Below are positions 9,900 to 17,507 of a stretch of DNA of 17,507 nucleotides, in pieces (position 1 is the stretch's first letter; every line of letters begins with the position of its first letter). Position numbers and translations under genes: made by a program. The stretch is from contig MU400968.1 in the NCBI GenBank assembly GCA_022578965.1, positions 1 to 17,507 of the forward strand, given 5' to 3'. A model generated the notes under the pieces. The model saw nothing but the letters and a program-made list of their open reading frames with translations. It was not told the origin of the DNA and did no database searches. The DNA comes from Xylaria sp. FL1777 (lineage: Eukaryota > Ascomycota > Sordariomycetes > Xylariales > Xylariaceae).

Positions 9900-12800
9900 G
9901 TTATAATAGCTAAGCTTTTTTATATTTAGAACTTATTTAGCTATTTTACGTGCTTTTTTTGGGTTATATAATAACTAGTAGCTTAGTTAAAAATTTGTTT
10001 GTTTTTTTAGTATGCTACAAGTATTATTATATTTAAAGCACTAGTTTAAAAAGTGCAGTAGTAACTTTTTAGCTTAACTACATTAGTACGTTAATAACTT
10101 ATAGCTAAATATTTTTTAAAATATAAAGTATTTTTTTAAGCTAATTTTTTTTATATATAACTAAATTAATATAAAGCTTTTAACTTTATATAAGCTTTTA
10201 TCTATATTAAGCTGCTTATTATATAAAAGCTAGTTAATAGTAGTTTATTTAAACCTTATTTCTTTTTGTTTTTTAGTTTATTATTAAATATGCTATACAT
10301 ATATTAATTTTAGGTTTATTAGTAGCTTGTTTTTTTTGTTGCTTTTATTGCTTTTTTAGTATATTTTATAGTTTAAAATTTTTAAAAGTTTGCTTTATGT
10401 TTTACTAGCTTAAAGTATTTTTTCTTTATTATTGTTTAGCTATATTTTATAGCTTTAAATTTTCTTATTGCTAGTTAAGTTATATACTGCTAAAGCTAGC
10501 TTTTTAAACTGCTTTTAAATATAATTTGCTATGCTTATATTTTTAACTTTTTTTGCATATTTAATAGTTTTGTAATTTAGCTATAAATCTAAAAAAAAGA
10601 TTAGCAACTCTATTTTAAAGTTAATTATATATACACTTTTATAAGCCCTAGTAATAATATATAAGCATTTGTTTTAAACCTGCTAAAGTGCTTTTAGTAG
10701 CTTTTATTTTAGTTATTAGTTTTATTTTATTAATTTATGTTATATTATTAACTTATATTTAATTGCTGCTTATATTATTATTATATATAAAAGTTTTGCT
10801 TAAATTATGCTTAGTTTTTATACAAACTAAGTTAAGCAACTTATTAATAACATTTGCTTTTTTAGCTTTTTATAAAGCATTTTATGTTGCTTTTTTTAGT
10901 TTAAGCAGTAGTTTATTTATACGTTAAGCATTTTTGCTGCTGTTTTAAAGCGTATTTTTTTTTGGCTTGCTTTTATTATATGTTTAAAAGCTTTTTAGCT
11001 TAGCTTTATAAAGTAAACAAAGTAATATTTACTTAAGTTAAATTTAAATTTATATTTTTAGCTTTATTTTAAATAAATTTTATAAGTTTATTTAAACGCT
11101 TTATAAGCTGTTTTTATGTTTTTTTTAATACTTAGTAAGTTTATATCGTTTGCAAAAATAGCGTTTTAAAGCTTTTATATAAGCTATAGTTTATTATATA
11201 GCAAAGCAATATATAAGCAAAAAAAAATTAGCAATAGCAAAAATTCTTATAAAATATTTGCTTTAATATATATTAAGTTTAACTTTTGTTCGTTAAAAAG
11301 TAAAATTATTATATAGTTTGTTAAAAAGCTTTATATTTATTATATTGTTTACTTTAAAAAGCTTATTCTTTTAAATATTTAATAAAGCTTTTTATGCACT
11401 ATTAAATTCAACGTTTTTATTATGTTTAAAAAAAGCATTAAAATTGCTTTATTTATAGCTTATATATAACGTACTACAAAAGTAATTAAATATAGCGCTA
11501 TTTTTATAAATTGTTATAACTTATTTTTTATTTGTTTAAAAAAAAACAGTTTATATATTATAGTAGCATAAGTTAATTTTAAAGCTATTTTAGCTTTAAT
11601 AAGCTTTTTTATAGTATTTAATAAAGCAATAAGCTATTAAAAGCTTAATAAGCTTTTATTTAGTTTATTTTTTAAAATAACTATTGTTTAAGCGTTTTAA
11701 AAGCATTTTAAGTAATAACTAATTTAAAAGCTAGCTAATGTTATATTAGCTATATGCTTAGCAAAAAACTTATGCTTGTTTTTATTGTTTTTGGGCAGCT
11801 ATAAACTATATACTTTTAAAAACGCGTTTAAAATTTTATTTAATTTTAGTACTTTTTAAGCTTTTATATAGCTTAAAATTGTTTATATTTTATAGTAGTT
11901 TATACTATAGTAAAAAAAAAAAAGAATTAAAAAAGCTAGCAAAGTAGCTATATTTTTTAAGTTAACGTTTAGTTTTAAAAAAAACTTTTTAGCAAGAACT
12001 TTTGCTTTATTTTTAAAAGTGCTTGCTATAATTACGTTTAAGCTATTATTATTACAAAAGTTTAGCAGTACTAGTTTTTTTAGTACTTATAAGCTTTTTA
12101 TTTATGCTTACTTTAAAGTTTTTTATATTATTTTAGCTTGTTTTGCTTTTATACTTTTAGCTTTGCTTTTTTTTGTATTAAAGAAATTATATAATTATTA
12201 TTAAAAGTAGCTTTTAAACGCTTTAGTTTAAGCTTTTTTTTGTGCTTTGTTTGCTTTACGTTTGTTTTAATAAGCTTTTTTAGTTTAAACTTTCTGCTAG
12301 TAAACGTAAGCTTTTTTTTTTTTTTTGCACTGCTTGCTTTATTTTTGCTGTTTATTAGTTGCATTATAGCTTGCTTTTTTTTTAGTTTAGTACTATTTTG
12401 TTTATAATTTTATTTAAGCTATTAAACAGCTTTTTTATAGCTAGGTTTAAATATTTAAAATTTTTAATGTTTGCTAAATAAAAGGTTACTAAAAAAAAGC
12501 ATGCTTTAATTTTTATTTGTTTTATATTAGTTAGCTTTTAGTTTTAGCTTAAGTTTTTTAAAAGTTTATTTAGTTTATTAAAGCTTTTTATTTAGTACTT
12601 AAATAGCTTATAGTTATTTTTTATTATGTTTAAACTTAATATAAAAATAGCTTTTAAGTTTATTAATACTTAAGCTAAATTTATAGTAATGTTTAATTTT
12701 TTTTAGTTAAAAAAAGTGCTTATATTTTTTAAAGTAATAAGCTTAAGGTTTTAGTTTTGTACTAATAGCATAACTTTTTTAGCTTTAGTATATAGCTTTA

Positions 12801-13150
12801 ATATATATATTTAATTTTAGTAATATAAGTTAAAATCTTTAAGTAGTAAAGTTTTATTAGTAAACTATTTTTGTTTTAGTTTTATTAGTAATATAAGCTA
12901 TTTTTAAGCTATACAAAAAAAAAAAAAAAAAAAAATAAATGTAATAAATATTAAAGTTTTTATTTTTAAGGCTTAAGGTAATTATATACTAGTTTTTTAT
13001 AGCCTTTATTTTTTTTACTTTTATTGTTAAATCTATTAGTATAATTGCTTAAGGCCTGCTTTAGTTCTAATATTATATAATGCTATATTTTAAGCTAGTT
13101 AAACATATAACGTATAAAAAGTTATTAATAACTATTAGTAGTTTATAAAT
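9900..13150 (-). pseudogene. LINE ORF2: endonuclease and reverse transcriptase
   Basis: Endonuclease: L-L-L-K-D-F-N-L-Y-Y-stop-N near 12845-12815 matches L-L-G-D-F-N-L-H-H-P-x-W with GGA now AAA, followed by L-V-Q-N-Q-N-L-K-L-I-T, the usual next block. RT, all in one frame: P-I-A-L-L-N-T-I-K-K-A (R-P-I-A-L-L-N-T-I-G-K) at about 11640-11600; F-L-N-I-I-K-T-L-N (L-D-x-x-K-A-F-D, catalytic Asp now Asn) at 11435-11386; N-I-L-stop-E-F-L-L-L-L-I (G-I-P-Q-G-S-P-L-S-P-I) at 11258-11216; F-A-N-D (F-A-D-D) at 11156-11145. The G-I-P-Q-G-S-P-L-S-P-I-L-F block is typical of fungal Tad1-type RTs. An Ala/Arg-rich tail near 9965-9930 may be the C-terminus. Endonuclease and RT lie in different frames, so at least one indel separates them. 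A Lys-rich open stretch (12149-12364) lies in the linker. RNase H was not convincingly seen. Confidence 0.88.
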
Positions 13151-13199
13151 TGCTAAAACGTTATATTTATTTTTTTTAAAAAAGATTTTTTTTATAACT

Positions 13200-14700
13200 G
13201 CATAACTTTTTTTAATGTTTTATTAAAATACAAAGTATTTATTTATTGTATGCTAGCAAAAGTTTTACTTCTATTGCTACTTTTTTTTAATGCGTTTTTA
13301 TTACGGTTTAAAAGCAAAGTTAAGCTTTTTTTTTTTTGCGTTATTAAGTTTATAATTATAAACTTTTTTATTATAATATTACTTATGTTTTTAAAAAAGT
13401 TAAACTAAAATTAGTCTAAAATTATAATGCGCTTAATTAAAAACTAGCTTTTTTTTTAGCTGTTGTTTTAGTTTTTTAAGCTTAAAAGCTTGCTTATTTT
13501 TTATAGTTAAGTTATTTTTATGTTTTTTGCTGTTTTAAAAGCTAGCTACTTTTAAAAGCTAAATAATATTATAATAAGTTTGTTTTAAAAACCTAGTTTA
13601 GCTATTACGTTTATAGTATAGTTAGCTATTTTATATATATACGTATTTTTTGCTATATTTTTTGTTTTTTAAGCGTATAAACATATTATAGCTTATATAA
13701 AATATTTATTATTATACTGCTTATATTTAGTTAAACTATTTGTAGTTTATATTAAATATATGTTTTTTTTATTATTAATATATTACAAAAATGCGTATTA
13801 ATTGCAATATTTGTTTTTTTTGCAGTAAGCTGCTTTATGCTTTTATTTATAGCATTAATAACATTTTAACGCTATTATATTTTCAAAGTATAGCAAAGCT
13901 ACATAATAATTATAATTTTAAAAAACTTTGTTATTATATAGCTTGTTTATATTTTAAACTAACTTTATATTAATATATACTAGTTTTATGCTATGCTTGC
14001 GTTATTAAAGTTTTTTTAATAGTATAACTTTTGTAATTTTTACGTTATTAGCTTGCTATAATTATGCTTTTAAAAGCTTTTTTTTTAGTTTAATAATTTT
14101 AATAGCTAGTATATTTATTACTATAAGTTAAAATAACTGCTAGTATACTATTAACTTATTTTTAAATATTATTGCAGTTTATTTTATATTGTTTATATAT
14201 TAATTCTTTATTTTTTTTAAGCTAAAAACAACTTTTTAGTTATTATTAGTAAGCTTATAAGCTGCTTTAATAGCGTTTAAAAATAACGCTTTATTTATTT
14301 TTTATATTGCAATATGCTTAATTTTGCTATAAGCACTTAAAGCTATTAGTATAATTATAACAGTTTAATTATAAATAGCTGTTATACTTACGTAGTATAA
14401 AAAAGCTGCTGTAATATTAGCAAATTTTCTTAGGTTTAAGTTTTAATTAATAATATTTGCATACATTTATATTTATAAAGCGCTTTTTAAAATATTTTTA
14501 ATAGCTTTTTTAATGCGCTTAAGTTAAACGTTTAAGTTTGTTTAAAAAAGTATACAAACGTATTTTATGCTAGCTTTAAGTAATATGCAAATTATTTCTT
14601 TAATAACAATAATTATTTTTAACGTTTTGTTAAGCTTAAAAAATCTTTTTGTATTTGCTTTAGCAGCTTTTTATTTATTTTTATTTATATTTAGTCTAGT
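13200..14700 (-). other. Presumed LINE ORF1 / 5' part, not recognisable
   Basis: This lies upstream of the endonuclease in the LINE's orientation, where Tad1-type elements carry ORF1 (a gag-like nucleic-acid-binding protein). I find no zinc-knuckle Cys/His pattern that survives, so the assignment is by position only. A short perfect inverted repeat TATAACAG / CTGTTATA occurs at about 14356-14386. A 60-codon plus-strand open stretch at 13791-13973 has no recognisable motif and is not called a gene. Confidence 0.35.
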
Positions 14701-14724
14701 TCTAAGTAATTAGCATTATTTAGC

Positions 14725-14875
14725 AGGTTTGTTCGCGTAGTATTAACATAGCCTAATTAAAATAGCATTTAAGCTAGTTGCTAGCCTAACAAAAAAGTCT
14801 TTGTTAAGGCTTGCTGCGCTACTAAATATACGTTAATACAGCATTATGCCTAAGGGCAACACAGCCCAAAAAATT
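14725..14875. other. Less mutated, hairpin-rich segment
   Basis: About 150 bp keep far more G, C and CpG than anything nearby (TTCGCG, TGCGC, GGGC, GCCC). Three hairpins can be drawn: GCTAG-TTG-CTAGC (14773-14785), GCCTAACAAA / TTTGTTAAGGC with a 6-nt loop and a one-base bulge (14784-14810; overlaps the first), and GGGC-AACACA-GCCC (14854-14867). An outer pairing GTATTAACA (about 14739-14748) with CGTTAATAC (14831-14839) is possible. It sits at the presumed 5' end of the LINE, so it may be a structured 5' UTR or internal promoter. It could also be a short independent repeat. Confidence 0.5.
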
Positions 14876-14880
14876 TAATT

Positions 14881-15394
14881 TTAAGGTTAAAAACCTTTTT
14901 TACATATTTTTAAGTGCTTTATTAGCAATTACAACAAAAAACAAAAAAAGCTCCTTTATAATAGTATATAAAAATTAAAAAACTATATTTTTTATTTAAG
15001 CTATAATAACTGCTTAAATAAAAGCAAGCAATATATATAACTATAAACAATAAATATTTTTTATACTAGCTTTTTTTTTATATTGCGCTAAATTTTATTT
15101 AACTAATTTTTTGAACTTTTTAAAATTTTTTTATAAAACATAACATGTAATTTTTTAGCTATAAATAATATATTAAAAAAAATAAAGTTTAATATTATTA
15201 AGCTTTATTATTATTATATAATAAGTTTTATGCTTATATTTTAGCGTTTTTAATTTATAACTTAATTAAATTTAGTATATTATTGTTATAAAATTAGCAC
15301 TAAGGTGGCCTTTAAAGCAGCTTAATGCTTTTATATATACTTTGCACTTTTTTTTTTGCTAGCTAAAGCTAAAGTTACGTAACGATGTACTTAG
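14881..15394. other. Unrecognised AT-rich spacer
   Basis: No coding motif is seen. A patch with more G/C at 15299-15390 (AAGGTGGCC, then a perfect 10-bp palindrome GTTACGTAAC at 15374-15383) leads into the tandem repeats. It may belong to the upstream side of the second Gypsy copy or to its flank. Confidence 0.4.
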
Positions 15395-15498
15395 CTTATT
15401 AAGCTTATAGTAATTTAAAGCTTATTAAGCTTATAGTAATCTAAGGTTTACTAAGCTTATAGTAATTTAATGCTTACTAAACTTGCAGTAATTTAAGA
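15395..15498 (+). repeat. Four 26-bp tandem repeats
   Basis: Units start at 15395, 15421, 15447 and 15473. The consensus is CTTAYTAAGCTTATAGTAAT followed by YTAAKG or similar. Units 1 and 2 differ at about two positions; unit 4 is the most diverged and one base shorter. The array ends directly before LTR copy B. No such array precedes LTR copy A, so it is either flank or a part of the LTR lost from copy A. Confidence 0.85.
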
Positions 15499-15499
15499 A

Positions 15500-15777
15500 A
15501 AATTACTACTTTTTTTACTTTTCTTTTGTTTATATAAATATATACTTTTTATATTTAATTACTTATTTAGTTTTAGTTTTTTAACTATTAATTTTTTATA
15601 ACTGCTAAGCACTAATATATTTATTACTTTTAATCTTTTAAAACTTTTATTAATATATAGTAATAAAAGTACTTTAAAAACTTTTTTAACGGACTATTAT
15701 TAAAAATTTTATTATTATTTGCAAATTAAAACCTTAAAAGCAAACCTATTATATTAGTATATAATAAGTCCATTATA
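15500..15777 (+). repeat. Decayed LTR, copy B (5' LTR of a second Gypsy copy)
   Basis: This is a direct copy of 6856-7128, and it is followed by gag sequence in the same orientation, as expected for a 5' LTR. It is more heavily mutated than copy A at several C-rich words. The sequence just after the end, TTTTAATAGTTCTTTAA, would be the primer-binding site region, but it is too mutated to match to a tRNA. Confidence 0.72.
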
Positions 15778-16742
15778 TTTTAATAGTTCTTTAATTAATA
15801 AAACTTAATATATAAAAATAAATACTGGTATAAAAAGTTAAATAATAAACAATTTATAAAATAAACTTTTAAAAATATATTAAAAAGATATTTAAAAAAT
15901 AAAAATGTTAAATAGTATTATATAAGTAAATCTTACTTAATAATTAATAAAACTAAATTTAAGTTATATTTTTAAAAACAAAAAGTTAAAAATTAAGTTT
16001 AAAGATTTTAAAAACCTTTAGAATTAATAATATATTAAAATAATAAACTTTAGCACTTTTATTAGCTATTTTTATTAAAAAAAAAGCAGTAATAAAAAAA
16101 AAAAAGTTAAACAGTAGTAATAAAAAAAAACTAATATTAATGCTAGCGCTATAAAGCAAACTAGTTATTTTAATCTAAAAAACAGCTTAAATATTAAGCG
16201 TTATAACTTTTAAACTAGCATAAATACTAGCTATAATAATTAAAGCAGTAATAATACTTGTTATTATAACAATAAATTAAAGCTTTAAATAAATAATTAT
16301 ATTATAACTAATATTAATATTATTATTAGTAAATTTAATGCTTATTTTTATTACTATTATACTTAAAGTAATAACTTAAAATAAAAAACCTAACTTTTTA
16401 TTACTATTATTGCTTTTATTATTAAAATTATTTATAATGTTAAAAATGCTAAATATTAAAAGTTTTAAACTTATTGCTTTAAAGCTTTATAATAAATTTA
16501 TAAATATAAAAGCCTTTTTAATTTATATTAAACTTTATTTAAAATAGCATTTTATTATTATTATAAAAAAAAATTAAAAAATAATAACTACTTTATAATT
16601 TTTATTAAAAAAAATATTAAAATAGTTTTAACTTATTTTAAAGAATTTTTTAAAAGCTAATAAGTTAATTAACTTTAAGCTAAAAATAAAAAAGATTTTT
16701 AAAAATTATATTAAGTTTAAAAATTAAATAAAAGTACTATTT
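15778..16742 (+). pseudogene. Leader and probable gag N-terminal part
   Basis: This lies between the 5' LTR and the clear gag segment. The first 300 bases show nothing recognisable. From about 16490, short stretches such as Y-L-K and K-K-K-L-K-N-N could be the decayed start of the Ty3/Gypsy gag domain, but frames shift and no motif is decisive. The assignment is by position. Confidence 0.35.
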
Positions 16743-17000
16743 AAAAACATTTAAAAAGTAAAACACGTAAAAAAAACATTTTATTGCTTAAAACAAATAA
16801 AAGCAGTAATAAATTATGCTATAAAATTTAAACAATTAGTAGTAATTTTAAAATTGCTTAAGCTTATATTATTTTATTTATTTTATAGTAAACTTAAAAC
16901 TTAAGTTTAAAATAAACTATATAAAATAAATAAATTAGCAAAAATTAATATGTATATTAATATAGCTATTATAATTAATTAACGATTATTTAATTAGTAC
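16743..17000 (+). pseudogene. gag: Ty3/Gypsy gag (retrotransposon gag domain)
   Basis: In one frame (codon starts 0 mod 3) the codons give L-K-Q-I-K-A-V-I-N-Y-A-I-K-F-K-Q-L at 16788-16838, then L-F-Y-L-F-Y-S-K-L-K-T, then N-K-L-Y-K-I, then I-N-I-A-I-I-I-N-stop-R-L-F. This is the family pattern L-K-Q-T-G-S-x-x-D-Y-A-x-x-F-x-Q-L, F-Y-x-G-L-K-x-x-V-x-D-E-L, A-I-x-I-D-N-R-L with Gly now Lys and Asp now Asn. Gag forms the particle that packages the element's RNA. Stops within the frame fit transitions. With LTR copy B upstream, it marks the 5' half of a second Gypsy copy running off the window. Confidence 0.82.
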
Positions 17001-17507
17001 TTTAAAACTAAAAGAACTAAAAAAAACAAAAAAAAAAATACTTAAAAAAATATTAAATAAAGATTTAAGCAAATTAATAAAGTCTAAAAATAATAATTTT
17101 AAGATATATTTAAAGTTAAATGTTATAACTATAAAAAAAAAAAACATTTTTAAAAATAATGTTAATTTAAAAAAAAGAACAGAAAAAAAAGCTATAAAAA
17201 AGAAAAGATTTTTTAACTTAAAAAAAAAGTACAAATTATAAAAGTTTAAAACAACAAAAAATAATAAAGCAATTTAAAAAATATGTTTTTAAAGCAAAAA
17301 TATAAAGTTATTATTTTAAATTAAAACAAAAATGCTATATTAAACAAATCTAAATGCTTTATTTATATAAGTTAAAATAAACAAGCATATAAATATTATT
17401 TAAAAGCTTTACAGTTATTAAAACAAATTATAAAAAAATATATTTATTATATAAACAATTAAAGTTATTTAATATATAACTTAAAAAAATAGTTTAATTA
17501 AAAGTAA
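17001..17507 (+). pseudogene. Downstream gag region, Lys-rich, to window end
   Basis: This is the continuation of the Gypsy copy. In place of the usual basic linker and zinc knuckle there is an A-rich stretch that reads as poly-Lys with scattered Thr, Asn and Arg. One plus-strand frame stays open over about 16990-17240, partly because GAA-to-AAA mutation creates Lys rather than stops. No intact C-x2-C-x4-H-x4-C knuckle was found. The open minus-strand stretch over 16986-17234 is its low-complexity Phe-rich mirror and is not a gene. Confidence 0.45.

Larger units (their letters stand above)
8701..14880 (-). mobile_element. Tad1-like LINE (non-LTR retrotransposon), possibly near full length
   Basis: On the minus strand, the order from high to low coordinate is: a hairpin-rich, less mutated segment (14875-14725), an unrecognised region that would hold ORF1 (14700-13200), endonuclease (GDFN motif at about 12845-12827), reverse transcriptase (11640-11145), and a 3' region ending near 8701 that is shared with the left copy. 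The total of about 6.2 kb fits the usual size of Tad1-type elements. The 3' end is fixed by the shared TAAGTAATACAA. The 5' end at about 14880 is inferred from the drop in G/C beyond it. I could not identify target-site duplications. Confidence 0.72.

Noticed and set aside
12019..12364. Open frames on both strands (12019-12204 plus; 12149-12364 minus)
   Set aside because: They lie within the LINE ORF2 linker. The minus one, rich in Lys, may be a piece of ORF2 but is not an independent gene; the plus one has no motif.
13791..13973. 60-codon plus-strand open frame with several Cys
   Set aside because: It is opposite the presumed LINE coding strand; Cys spacing fits no zinc-finger pattern.
16986..17234. 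82-codon minus-strand Phe-rich open frame
   Set aside because: It mirrors the poly-Lys stretch of decayed gag on the plus strand.
1..17507. Mitochondrial or plastid origin, suggested by A/T content
   Set aside because: Chromodomain Gypsy and Tad1-type LINE elements are nuclear; no organelle genes, tRNAs or rRNAs are seen.

Overview
The window is extremely A/T-rich and has no intact gene. It looks like an AT-isochore of a filamentous fungus: a nest of retrotransposons destroyed by C-to-T / G-to-A hypermutation (RIP-like). The fungal assignment is inferred from the families present: a Ty3/Gypsy chromovirus with a C-terminal chromodomain, and a Tad1-type LINE, both read through dense in-frame stops. 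Nearly every lost residue fits a transition (Trp to stop, Asp to Asn, Gly to Lys/Ser, Pro to Leu/Phe, Arg/Gln to stop).

Layout: 1-1190, nothing recognisable. About 1191-3409 (+), the 3' end of a 5'-truncated LINE copy carrying about 880 bp (1977-2853) that the second copy lacks. 3410-5995 (+), the C-terminal 862 codons of a Ty3/Gypsy pol (RT, RNase H, integrase, GPY/F, chromodomain), all in one frame. 5996-6855 holds a minus-strand coiled-coil gene fragment (about 6066-6380). 6856-7128 is a decayed LTR. 7129-8700 is unrecognised. About 8701-14880 (-) is a long, perhaps near full-length LINE, with its 3' end at 8701 and a less mutated, hairpin-rich segment (14725-14875) at its presumed 5' end. 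14881-15394 is unrecognised. 15395-15498 holds four 26-bp tandem repeats. 15500-15777 is a second copy of the LTR, followed by a Ty3/Gypsy gag (clear at 16743-17000) that runs toward the window end.

The two LTRs point the same way, but the pol half lies before the gag half, so they belong to two Gypsy copies. The two LINE 3' ends are inverted around the first Gypsy copy, giving a large imperfect palindrome. Nothing here is expected to make a working protein.

The most notable signal is the context of surviving C: it almost always follows a purine (ApC, GpC), while TpC and CpC are nearly gone and CpA survives when preceded by a purine. The mutator therefore appears to read the base 5' of the C (YpC), unlike the classical CpA preference of RIP.
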